From the NCBI GenBank assembly GCA_000149265.1, contig CH002891.1, positions 33,640 to 97,639 of the forward strand: a DNA stretch of 64,000 nucleotides, written 5' to 3'. The notes below the pieces were generated by a model. It ran no database searches and had not been told where the DNA came from. It saw only the letters and a list, made by a program, of their open reading frames with translations. Position numbers and translations under genes: made by a program. Positions 13,263 through 26,100 of the stretch are shown piece by piece; within the stretch, counting starts at the first letter, position 1, and the number at the start of each line of letters is the position of its first letter. This DNA comes from Ciona savignyi (lineage: Eukaryota; Chordata; Ascidiacea; Phlebobranchia; Cionidae).

Positions 13263-14396
13263 ATTATGTTGGAACAAATCCTCGTGCATTGCTATACAGA
13301 TATACCGGGGATTGTATGGCAATACATGTACTTAGATGAGGTCACTACAACCACCCTTTTTTATCGCGCCTAGCATCGATCCCGGCCCCTTTGAGTTACT
13401 AGCCTGATCCTCTGTTTGATGCCCAAAACGCGTTATTTAAATTATTGGCTGGGAACTTGAAAAAAACTACCATAAGAATGCGGTTATTAACTTGTATGGT
13501 AAACAGTAAAATTGGCGAAGTTTATTTTTAAGAAAACGTAATAAAACAGCCAAATATGTCCACTTGTGTACCGAAAACTAAATTGGTAACATGCAAATAT
13601 TTGCCGAAAATTTGAATTTCCATATAATTTGCGTTTAAAATCTGAAAAAAATCCGTCGAAAAATCCGATCGCAAAATTGATGCAACAAAAATCCTAAATT
13701 GGTTGATTTTTATGGAATCAATATTTTTAATTGTCGTGTTGACGCGTTTCGATTCTATGAATCGCGAAGCTTTTGAATTCTGATCGCAAAATAAGGCTTG
13801 TGAATATAATGACGTCATACGGGATTTTCTCGCTTTAGATTTTGAGTCAGATAATTGTATCCGGACCGAGTATTGTTACGTCAGGAAGTGCGACAATAAA
13901 ATGAGCGATATCGAATCTACTCCTTTGTATGGACGTTATGATGACGTCACGAAATGACGTAATTACCCTAAACAATTTTTTTTAATAATTTGTAATTGAA
14001 TTTAAATTGGAATACCATTTTACACAATATTTTTTGAAACAAACTTATAACAATAAATTACCTTGCTGCAATAAGGATCGGAGCCTTTCAGGTGTTGCGA
14101 CCGCAAAATGAATGACATTTTCCCGCAAAAGTTTCATTTGATCGTCGATCTTAAAATGTCGCGCAAACAATTTGATTGATCTGCAATGAGGATAATAGTT
14201 TTATTTCTAGTAAATGTAAAACACAGGAGCGTTACCACACGGGCATCGATATATTCATTCGCGACTCCCGCTTAGTGCTTTGCTCAAGGACAAAAGCGGA
14301 TTAATGGGTCTAGCTTGCGAGAGGTTTCGGTTCCACAACTTTTCGGCTTACCGGGGATCATTTACACTGAGCGGATTGTGTGAAAGAACCACAGGT

Positions 14397-14583
14397 GCAT
14401 TAACTCAGGATAGGATTTTCATGTTTACTCCCGTGAATGAGAAAACCAAGGGGGTTAACACACGGGCAATCGTAAGATTACATCGCGCCCATCGTCGGGT
14501 TACCGAAGCTATTGCAGTGTGTTGTATATGATTCAACCGTTTTTTTAATTGGTAGAACCCACCATAGATAGCTAGCGACTAGT
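14397..14583 (-). mobile_element. SINE copy, head truncated
   Basis: It begins 'aggataggattttcatgttt' and carries the 'gggttaacacacgggcaatc' and 'agctattgcagtgtgttgta' blocks. It ends at 'ctagcgactagt' without the tRNA-like head. Orientation is as for the full copies at 50297 and 56707. Confidence 0.8.
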
Positions 14584-15847
14584 GATAAAATAAGCTGAAC
14601 AAATTCTGTAGAAATGTCCCAATCATAGACAGAACAAACTGCAACAGCTCCGGTACCGACGGTGGGTGCGAGGTGATCTGACGGTCGCTGCCTATCCCTA
14701 CACATCAGGAATAAAACTTTGTTCCATAATATCACGGATTACTACAAAATTCTGGTTGATATAAACATATGAAACTCAATTACTTCGCCTCCTTTCCCTT
14801 GAACATCTTCGCTTCCGTGTTCAGCTTCGAAGCTCTCAATGCATTACCACATACTACGATGATCAGTGGCGACATCTTGTGGCTGTGATCCGTCCGCAAT
14901 CTGTGCCACTTGGGAGCGACTGTAAGCAGACATTTAAGTCAGGCTTGATCTTAAACTTAATGTACGGTTATGTGACTGATACATATATACCAACACACAA
15001 ACAAAGAAACGGTCTTGGGGACGAGCTCATTATGGGTTCGAAAATAAGACACCCCCTCTATACAAAAACTCTTAAACTTAATGTAGGGTCGTGTCTGGTG
15101 TGGTTAACGTGACCGATACGTACACCAACTAATATACAAAAACGATCGTAGTGACGAGCCCATCATGGGTTTAAACCATAACAAATATATTACATTTAAA
15201 CAAAAAGTATAAAATATTACATTTAAACTTTTTTACATTATAATTTTTTCTTTTAATATTTGAAATACGCTTACGTCATTAGTGGTTACGTAGTTATGGA
15301 TTTGACCCATGGCAGCTTATTGTGAAGCATATGCAGGTGCCGACACACGGTAATATCTCTAGTAATTCAGTGATGGGCACTCGATAAATTTGATTTCCTA
15401 ATTCAAAACGCTTTATTACGTAGTTGGCAGGTAAATCCCAACTAGTCGAAACCTGATTGGATCTGTAAGCTGTGAGCGACACCTCGTGCACGCCAATATT
15501 TAATACACTGCAACAGATTCGACGGTACCACGACAATCTAATACTGACACCAAAAACAACGGATAAATTGTTCGTTTCATTTTTATGTCCAAAACGACAG
15601 TTGTGGCTGATATTTTATCCGCTTCGTCTAGTGAACCTACGTATGTAATATGTATGAAAATAACTGAAATAATTTGAAAAAAATAAACTTCTTTACCTTG
15701 TTTAAAATATGACGTCACAGTGTGTTCCTTATCTACGTTACAAGCGGTGAAATGTGATTCTGGAATGATAAAAACGATCATTATCATTATGACGTCTGAC
15801 GTAGAATGGGATATTTTCTTGAATTAATACCCCTCTTGCCTGCAGTC

Positions 15848-16420
15848 GAGTTGCTGGAGCTATTACAGTGTGTGGATGGTTGGTTCATTTATATTCTCGT
15901 GGGTGGGAAGCCAGACCTTATCCACGGGTATCGTAAGACACCTCATGCCCACAGTCGGGTTGTTGGAGCTATTGCAGTGTGTTGATGGTTGGTTCATTTA
16001 TATTCTTGTGGGTGGGAAGCCAGGCTTTATCCACGGGTATCGTAAGACACCTCATGCCCATAGTCGAGTTGTTGGAATTATTACATTGTGTGGATGGTTG
16101 GTTCATTTAAATCCTCGTGGGTGGGAAGCCAGGCTTTATCCACGGATATCGTAAGACACCCCATGCTCACAGTCGAGTTGCTGGAGCTATTACAGTGTGT
16201 GGATGGTTGGTTCATATATATCCTCGTGGGTGGGAAGCCAGGCTTTATCCACGCGTATCGTAATACATCTCATGCCCACAGTCGAGTTGCTGGAGCTATT
16301 ACAGTGTGTGGATGGTTGGTTCATTTATATCCTCGTGGGTGGAAAGCCAGGCTTTATCCACGGGTATCGTAAGACACCTCATGCTCACAGTCCAGTTGCT
16401 GGAGCTATTACAGTGAGTGA
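15848..16420. repeat. Tandem array, exact 109-bp period, about five units, SINE-derived
   Basis: Equivalent 'gtcg/gtcc' positions occur at 15848, 15957, 16066, 16175, 16284 and 16393, a constant spacing of 109 bp. Units are highly alike, each with 'ggatggttggttcat' and 'cctcgtgggtgggaagccag'. Part of each unit ('ccacgggtatcgtaagacac' to 'gagctattacagtgtg') is homologous to the SINE body. Because 109 is not a multiple of 3, the open frames across it shift between units and are not genes. Confidence 0.93.
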
Positions 16421-16429
16421 CTCTGCAGT

Positions 16430-18340
16430 TTTCCTTCAATAAAAATGTTGCTCTATCGGCGTGAATATAAAGATTTAATCAAAATGTTTTTTTTTTTTGT
16501 TAAGTCAGTAATGATATTAAACTAATAGCGTACACAATATATGTTAAACGTCACAATAACCTTTTAAAGTTAATTCCTCGGATTCGAGAATCGAAAGTTT
16601 GTTGAAGTGAAGTTTGAGAAAATCTTGTAAAATTTGGGGGGAACCCCCTGAGTCGGGAAGCTTGGTTTCCGTAATTCTCTGTGTGGATAAAATACTGTGT
16701 AAGCGATCCACAAGTACGGGTATTGTGTGTTAATTCAGGCTGATATGTATAAGAATGTGGCGCATACGAACAGTTGGTGCGCTTATCAAGGTGATCTGTG
16801 CAAGAATGAGTCGAGGTAGGGACTTTTTATATTAATTACAATTTCATATAAGGGTGATAAAAAGTCACTAACAATAAAACATCGATTTTAAAGGGGATTT
16901 AACTAATCGCCGGTCAATTTACCACCAGTCCAGTTGGCAGCCTAAGAGCCTCTACCACAATCATTATTCGAAGCATAATTTCCATCTCAAACACTTCGAT
17001 AGGGAACGGAGATCTATTTCCAATGCGGAAGTATTCTTAATACGATTAGTCCAGCGCCTTTTAACCTCGTTCATTGCGCATATAACACATCAATTGGGTC
17101 GTGCTGTTAACCTTAGACATTTCGAACTGCGCATTTTCCCGTGTGTGTGTGCACGCGGGTGCGTTTGAATAAGCAATCAAAAAAAGGAAGTTACGCTAAA
17201 CCCTGTTGTGTGTGTGCGCATTTTAACAGTAGCTCGGTCTAAACAGCTGGGCTGGTCTGTTTACGCGACAGAAAATATTGGAAAACCGTTTTTTAACGGC
17301 GGAAATTAAATTTTGTTTGTGCGATTGTAACAACAAAAATTAGGCGAAAACATTAATTAAAACAGGTAAAACGCAACTTAGTTTTTGAGGATGTCATGTT
17401 AGCCTGCAGAGTTATTGAGTGCACCTTTACCATATGGAGATACAACCGTATAGCTGGTAGTGAAAGTGTGGGTTTTATTAAAAAAAGTTAACTTTAGGTG
17501 CTGCTCGCGTTAAAATAACGTCATATTTACTGGTCGGCGTCAATTAATTACAATAAATAAGTTCGATAGTTAAATGAATAACACCAGGGTGAACGGTAGT
17601 GGTTAGACATGTTGGTAATTAAGAATGTCTGCCAAAGATAAAGATAAGCTGTGGTAAATCCATGGAAAAATAGCTAACTTGTCTCAAACAGAGTGAGGTA
17701 TGTCACCACATGTTCCTATTCAATACTACATAGCGGACAAACATGTCATCTTGTGTTCATACAAGCAAGGTATGACGCCTATGACGGTTATAGAATGGTG
17801 TCCAAGACCACATTTTATTACCTCACCTCAATAGTGTTAGAAATAGGTTCACAGTTTAAACTTAGTTTATATGATTTTGTTCATTTAAAAATAATAATAA
17901 TTTAAAAGAACACAATACTCATTATACAGCAAATAGGAATCGAGATAAAACTGACAGTATGACAGTCGTCACCGCTTGTCATGGAAATCAAATTAAAACA
18001 ATTAAATGTATGCGCAGCCTTAAAATTCAAAAAACTATTTTATAAATGATCACACACTCTAATAGCTTGTATAACTTGGCCGGTGTTATGCGGTGTATTA
18101 CTGTTCACCTGAGGAAGCCACTCTACATTACTTTGGTATCTAAGTCGTTTAAATTGAAAGTCGTGTCTAATTATCCACATACTGTAATCGTTTAAGCAAG
18201 TCGACTGCGGACATGAGTTATTTGAACGACCCATGTATAGAGCATTGTACAAGAGTACATCGAGCACACAACATATGAGCGACGTCAAGCCATATTGCTT
18301 ATATTTAATTACCAACGTTTATAACACAGTTTGTCAGGAC
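16430..18340. other. Intergenic; TG-rich and poly-T tracts only
   Basis: Contains a poly-T run near 16485, a GTGTGTGTGCACGCG-like stretch near 17140-17160 and a second TGTGTGTGCGCA near 17210. There is a weak SINE-like relic near 16640-16690. No supportable exon. Confidence 0.4.
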
Positions 18341-18348
18341 AATTTTAC

Positions 18349-18440
18349 CTTCCGGTTACGTCTTTTCTTCTTTTTTACCGGTTCCTCGACCAGCAAGTCG
18401 TCGACGACGCTTCGATCTTCCATTAATTTCCGCTTCGAAG
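18349..18440 (-). CDS. Candidate internal exon with basic, nuclear-signal-like stretch
   Basis: On the minus strand, 'gttgtcgatttcag' is a good acceptor and 'cggaag-gtaaaa' a good donor. The 92-bp exon reads in phase 1 as SKRKLMEDRSVVDDLLVEEP followed by VKKKKRRNRK. The Lys/Arg cluster is like a nuclear localisation signal. No partner exons were identified on either side, so this is a coding-looking orphan. Confidence 0.38.
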
Positions 18441-20090
18441 CTGAAATCGACAACCGGTTGTTTACAATGTGATAACCAAGCAAATATCGAATTAGTCGAT
18501 AAAACAACTTTGGTTTAACTAATCTAAAAAACACAAAGCACAATAGCGAATCATATATACAGGTAGCAATACAGTTGTTGGTGCACAGGGCGCAGATATA
18601 CGGGTTGACATCTAATTATTAGTGTACAGGCGCATACATATATTGACGAACGCGTGGCGTTTATTCAGGCAAAACTATTGAATTGACACGTCATGGTAAA
18701 TTTAATGACGTCATTGAAGCGCCATTTGTAATTAAAAGAAAAAGAATTCAATTAAACTCATGTCACTGTTACGTAACAGAATCGATTTAATGACGTAACA
18801 AATGAACTGCGAAACAGATAACGCGATTCGCAGATCGTTATTATCAGGCGGGGAGCACCGTGAGTCGGGAAGCCGAGTTTAATAGAGTGTGTGGAGGTTA
18901 ATAACTTGGACTTCCAATAATTGTAGTTCGAGGTATTGCAGAGCGCAGTTGTAGTGATATCAGCACAGTATGGAGAGTTGATAAGATGTGGCGTGCATGT
19001 TGAGGTGCCAGAGTGTGGATGATTCGTGCATACATTCGCACATCTGGGCCCGAGCACCGTACATCACACGGGAGTGATTACTTCCACGATATTGTGCAGT
19101 TGGCAACTAAATTTTAAGATTAATTGAAATGGCTTCGAAACGGTGGTTCTTTGTATATGTATAGAGAGAGAGGCATAGAAACCATTAATATAGCCGTTAC
19201 AGGCAAGGTAGTCTTATGGGGACACTTACTTCTCGGAAATCCGTGCATAGAAAGTTTAAGTTTTTTTAAATGATAAATTCAAGTTAAGTTCAGTATTTTA
19301 AAGTTATATCCGCAAAAAATATTGGTTACATTCTTTGACTCTTTAAAAAAATCAACTTTTACATTCTGTACGGACAAATTTCTTTATTAACCAAGCTCAG
19401 CTGGTATGATTAATGAACTAGCAGAACTAGATGCATTTGAAGATGGCGTGTCAAGAATATAGCTTTTATTGTGGATTCTTTATATTTGTTCGCATTGAGG
19501 TATTTAAAATATCTAAATAAAGTGTGGGTAAGCTGTGTGCTTAACAAGGTTATTAAGAATTGTGTAAAAATATACATTATTCTGAAAGGGTGAAGTGAGT
19601 ACAAACGTATAAAAGACATGCAATTACATAGAACATTGCTAAATCGCAAATATCGAATTAATTCCAGAATATAATCATCAAATTGGCGTCGCAATAAACG
19701 CGCTTTCGTCCCAGGAGAGCGATATAAGTGCGCACGAGTGCAACGTACAGCGTCATAAATAACGCCGAGGTCTGAAAGGTCTAATGTATGGTGTGGTATG
19801 TGGGTAATGGTTGTACGTACGCACCCATAGGAATGTTGCTACATTAGCTCGGAGAGGTGGTTGTGTATTGACGGTGTGTCCCGGCCGGTTGTATGTACAT
19901 TTGCTATCAACGGAATATGATGGGCAAATTAAGGGTTTATTATGTACGGATATGTATGGTCGGAAAAAAATTAGCGCAGATAGACAGGTAGTGTGATTTT
20001 AGTAAGAACATACCCCTCTCTAATATAAATTGCGTATTTCTATTGAATATTGCCTCTTATACTGGTTGTAACATTTTTGTATCTCCGATG
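18441..20090. other. Intergenic upstream of the FILIP1-like gene
   Basis: AT-rich, with a SINE-like relic around 18845-18900 ('gagtcgggaagccgag'). The promoter of the plus-strand FILIP1-like gene may lie here, but no specific element could be identified. Confidence 0.35.
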
Positions 20091-20112
20091 TGCAGGAATT
20101 AGGTTGAGTGTA

Positions 20113-23100
20113 ATGTGCTGGAGGTGTGGACAAAATGGAAATCCTAAGAAACAAACAACTTTTGGTAAGTTTGATAGATTTGCTAATTTGAGTTTGTTAA
20201 ATAAATCCTGGTGATTATAAAAACAACAGTCGGCAATCCGATAATATCTTAGTGTCTATTAGTAGACTTTCATTAAATTATTATGAAACACGTATTATTT
20301 AGAACAATTTTTACCGAAATGTAGATTACAAAAACATGCAAAGTCCCTGTTCTTTAAAATAATTTGCAGAAGCCAAACTTACTTTTCCTTCCTTTATTAC
20401 AGTACAGAATTATTTACACATAATTACGCAAGTCAAAGTAAAGAGCAGCATATGACAGTAGTTTAAACCCATAAAGATGCAGTGTCGGATAAAACAAACG
20501 CGATCACTCAACCTATACTTTCCAAGACTTTAAACACGACACAGCTGCGAAGGCCAGGTTAACAGTATTGCTGAAATCGAATGCATTTCTTCAAGAGGTT
20601 TTTGCGTTTTAATAATTTATAAAGAAGGTAGAATTTCATTTCGATCCGTGCAGTCAAGAACAGGGGCAAACGTCTAGACGGTTGTTTTGAAACTTAGAGT
20701 TTAGTGTTTGTATGTTTTAAACGCGGAGTGAACAACAGTTATTTAAATATACCGACCACGAAATATGTAAATATGCCACAAAAACGACAGAAAGAAGTTA
20801 TAAGTGTTAATTATGACAATTATTCGAAGAATTTTAAATTTCAAGACATTGCATATAAAGTAGTAAATAATGTCCGTTAGATCGTTAACGTTTAAGACAA
20901 AAGAACAAATCTAAGTTTAATCAGCATTGAACTACGTAGCTTAGTAGCTATATGTTAGTCCTATAAAACGGTGGGACATTCGCAGAAACTAATAACAAAT
21001 GTTAAATTGCAATAAAGTTTTATTTATACGACTGTGTAACGGTTTACAGAAGTAAAGTGCAACGACCAGCGTCGGTTAAACTTCGGTTGAAAGCCATAGT
21101 GTAGGATGTATAGTGCATTTCGTGTCTACTTTGCAAGTGTTAACATGATACGGAATCAAGGACTGTGAGATATGAGTTTCTATATTAAGTTCGACAACCA
21201 AGAAGCTACATCGGTGCCAGGACAGGGCTAGACTGACAAACACTTTACTTTATTGATACTTGGTATGCGAAGGAGGAAAATACTGTAGAATAAAAAGACC
21301 GATTGTTGCAGGCATTGGATCAGGGAGGTTGATATTTTATGCAAAAATTCGTTTCCCTCCTTCTCAGGTTATATGCAATACATGACCGTGTATTTGAGAA
21401 TAGACTCAATACTTTTGAAGAGTCGAATATTCAAATATTCATCTTAGTTCACCTTTTTAAATGAGGATTTCGTGATTTTGAACAAAGATTTATTAATCAC
21501 AATACAACTGCAACTCACAATACAACTGCAATTTGATTGCAGCAGCGTCATGGCTCCTCGCGCACTGGGAAAGGGAAACAGTGCAATCATTTTAAGCTTC
21601 AATCAATAAAAAGTTACAATGTCCCTGACTCCCAGGGGTTATATGTTGTGACGTCATGGGTCTGGAACTCGTAGCGTGCTTTTCATTATGACTAAACGCC
21701 ATAATATCAGCGTGATACAGAGTGGAAGATACCAGCTCGTTTAGTTTGGAATTCTAATTTAAGAAGGCGCCGCTGAAGCTGTATAGATTGTAGCATTCTT
21801 ATGTGAAGCAAAGTTATCAGTGCTGTGCAGCTTATAACCAGGGTATTTAAAATAGGACAAGTGTTAAAATAAGATGTTTTCACGAGATCAAACCGTGAAA
21901 AAGTTATTGACAAAAAATAACACAATGCAATATTTATTCCATAAAACATCAATGCATTTAATAGGACTATGGCAGATGTTTTAAGCCACTATAACGTGTT
22001 TTACAACGTATTAAATTTGTTAGCCAAACGTATAAAATAAAACTGGCTCGTCGGTTTAGCACGAATTTAATGTCGAATTTGCATCTGGTCTGTTTAACCC
22101 ACCGTATGCTGCAGTTAATGTGATGCTAAATGTGATATTATGCCATCAAATTCGCATTAGCACGGTAATATAGTTGGAGAAATTCGTAGTATATCATACA
22201 CAGATATAATGTCGAACGGTTTTTCAGAAAGTTTGACAGAGACTGCGCTTTACGAAGTTTTACTTTTTAGTTTATGTATGAAATATAAATAACGCACGTA
22301 AACAATACGAGATACAACAGAAGGACTAGGAATATACGACAAACCAAGCAATGGTCATAACATGTCTTACTAAAAGAGCTTAAATAGGTGACGCGCTTTT
22401 TAGAGGTAAAGCATTGAAAGGCGGTATTCTTTTCAGGGGAAGTCTTGACATGCGGCTCGCTTGTAGAGGTGAAGGCTTTTTAGACAACACTCAGGAAGCA
22501 ATCAAAGGAATGACTATATTCGGTTGAATGTCCAATCACCATAAGTTACATATTCGCGGCTGCGCTACAGATAACGCATGATGGGAGTTGTCTGGCTTTT
22601 ATCGCGAGTTTATGAGCTTCGGCGTTCCCAACAGCTGGAGATGATATGGTTTATATGGAAGCCAACTGCTTTGTGAACAGGTGTCAATCTTTGCTTTGTA
22701 TTCAAGAATTCAAAGCCGATCATTTTTGATGCTCTTCTTGCTACACCATGTTCATATGTGACTGCGACAATCCACCCAATGTTAAAGCAGGCAACGATCG
22801 CCAGGACATGTCAGGATACAACACCGGGAGTTCCGGGTAACAACAACGCGGCGGATTAACTTGGATACAAGCAATTCAACGAAGGAATACGGATAAACAA
22901 AGTGCTAACTATGAAGCAGAAGTAAAACTTCAATTAAATCGTGATTCGTAAAGTTAAGAACAAATTAGGTTGTTTCTGTAAAACTTGAAAAGATTAGTGT
23001 CTGAGATTCTGTCTCTGAATTGACAATTTCGAAAAACGTGACACAGACAGACAGACGCAGCTTTAGAGGTGGGCAGATATGATAAATGTGCAGCTGCACA

Positions 23101-26100
23101 TGGTCAAAACGGAACGCTGGCGCAGATGTATAGGTGTTAACTAACAAGACTACCAAATAGACATGCGTAGACAAACATATTATTATCATATTGTCACAGA
23201 AAGAAAATGACGTGTTAGGTAATAGAGCCTTGGTGGCGTTTAGTTTGTATTTATGTTTCTCCTAAGTTGACTTATGGATACTGGAAATGAATCGACAAAT
23301 ATTGATCTAAGTTTCGTGGTAAGCATTTTACATTGACAGTTCTAAACAGGAACCTAACAAATGTAGATACCCATTATTTGAGTGCAAATAATAAGTGTAG
23401 ACTTTATAAAAGAAAACATTTTTGTGCATTTATATTAAACACATTTTGTGCATTAAGAGATATTTGTTTTTATGTGACAAATTGTACATTTCGAAATTCC
23501 CTTATAATTGTTGTGTATATGATAATCTCACATTGTGATGCAGGTACCTAACAAAGGTGGGCAAGAAAGAGGCACCGGAACAATCGTAAGAAAACACAAG
23601 AAAAAAGAAACCAACAAAGGTTAATTAGTTTGAAATCTTCTAAACAAACCAGTGTAGACCCTCCCCCCCCATACCCTCCATATATCACATACAGGAATCC
23701 CTCATTTCTAATGCCAATCGAAGCTGTGAGTGTATTGGTATTTGGTATATCACTGTTAGTGGAAAAATTAAACATCACAGTCTTGTTTATGATTAGGGCA
23801 TTTGAACAATATTTGTTCAACTTAATAAAACTACAACTAATTCCCATTTCTTTGTGCCATAAATCTGAGCTTAAGTGCAAAACCTAACATATAATCGACA
23901 GCACTTAATTTGCATATAGAACTGCAAGGTGACAGTAAAGACAATGTACAAGACAAAGGTAAAACTGACCATAATGATGTCATAATGGAAAACGGGATGG
24001 GCAACCACGATGATAAAAGTAACGGAAAAGTTTCAAGCGAACCGAATATTAATCTGAGCCGGGACGAACTTCTGAAACTGCTGAGCGTGTTTGAAGGAGA
24101 GTTACAGGCACGAGACGAAGTTATTTCCATTTTGAAGACAGAATGCTCACAAAACACAGAAACAAGGTGATTGTGTGATCAACAAAGGAAAAGGGATTTT
24201 TTAATTTTTTTAAACAGTGCTCCGTGTAGATTTGTGTTTAGATATTAAATAAATATTATCTAGATCAGTGGTTTTTAACCAGGGTTCCGCTGAACTTTAG
24301 GGTTCCGCCAATACAGTCCAGGGGTTCCGCAACTTTTAATTTTGAATGAATAAACACTAAATTTAAATGTTTTTTTTTACATAAGACAATCAAATTATTG
24401 CACAGGGGTTCCTCAAGTCAGTAGAATGTTTCCATGGGGTTCCAGTGCAGAACAAAGGTTGAAAATCACTAATCTAGATTGTGAAAATGAGCCACGAATG
24501 GACAAGTGATATTATTGTAAAACAATAAATATAAAACCATGCACAAACGCTATATTGAGAAGCATAACAGAACAACCATAGACATGGTGGTACATGATGT
24601 TACATTTAATATAGTTGTTCATGTCAGTCTATTAATACACAACCTCAACCACAGGTATGAGTATAAATGCCAGGGAGGCTATGTTAGTTATCGTAATGTG
24701 TATCTTAACCTCACACTGCTACAGTATGTTGTATGGACACATGTAATGTGTATGTTGTGTGAAGCCAGTGATTAAATTGGATTTGTGGAGACATTAGTCG
24801 AAGGTCATGGCTTTTAAACAACCCATTAGAAATCATTTGATACTAGAATAGTTTTTGCTCCGAATGGGTCTAACCCATTGCCTTAAGAATTGAGTTTTCG
24901 TGGAATGGATTTAAACCCAGAAGCAACAACCATACACCCCCAATCATTTAAATTTTTATTCACATCAGATATGGACTGACAAACCAACCACTAAAGGCGC
25001 TACAGCGCGATGCAGCCTCATTGGATATGACACCAGACACATTGGATTGTGTTCAAACAAAAGATCAATTGAGGAAGATAATTCAGGTGATTAAAATATC
25101 AACTTCTGCATGAGAGAAGTGCGCAATATAAGACACAAATTGTGGCTACCAAGTGCCCTGAGTCATTTCTTTACAATAAAAAGCATTTACACTTTTGGAC
25201 ATCAAGAAAAAATCAAGAAATGTTAAACGAATGTGTCACTTTATGTTATATATAAGTAAGGTGGTAGTGGTATTAAGAACATCTTCAACACAACACTGAG
25301 TGCTTTGCATAAACTGACAACTGACACTTACACAGTCAAACAACATCATTTGTATTCCAGCACCAGAAAGACTCATACAAGCGATTGAAACACATCCTGA
25401 TGACATCGGAGGACAAGTATAAGAGGATGGGGGTGGAGCTGGAAGGAGAGAAGAAGAAACACCAGGAATATATGACCAAGTCCGATGATTTTGTTAATCT
25501 ATTAGGTGGGTTGGTTGATTTGTATCCTTAAATGCGGGTTGTGGGTCATATAGGGGGAGGGGTCATATAGGGGTGGATAACATGGTGGGTTATATGGGGG
25601 ATGGGAATTCGATAAAATGTTGTTGCATTAAAAGCTGGAGCTAGCTAGTTGGTTGTGGGTGGAATACTTAATTGTAATACCAGCAACTCGACTGTGTGCA
25701 GAAGGTAATATTATTGTGTAATAACGATTTTCATTATCACAACGGAAATAAACATAAGAATTTATTCTTGCATGTATTTAAATATAATCCTTTTTTATAA
25801 TATTTTTACAGAACATGATCGTGAAAGGTTGAAACAGATATTAGAACGCGAAAAAGTAACGCACGATCGCAAAGAACGAGAATTAGTTCGAAAACTTCGT
25901 GAAAATAAAGTAAGGAAAGTTGTAATATGGGACATTTATCATTTGATTTCTGTAAATAGTTATTTTAAAGTTTAAGAATTACAGCTAACTGAGTTATAGC
26001 TACATCAACTTGACTATTATACAGTGGGTTAAAAGAACCAAACTTAGGTAAGGTCTGGGGATATTCTTATCCAAATCAAATTTAAATTTCCAGAATTATT

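Noticed and set aside
15870..16442. Overlapping 81-94 residue open frames with a repeated MWMVGS start
   Set aside because: They are the 109-bp tandem repeat read in shifting frames; the period is not a multiple of three, so no constant protein repeat is encoded.
16975..17070. Minus-strand frame starting MNEVKRRWTNRIKN
   Set aside because: Looks vaguely like a DNA-binding or transposase scrap but ends after about 36 codons, with no splice sites or repeats to support it.
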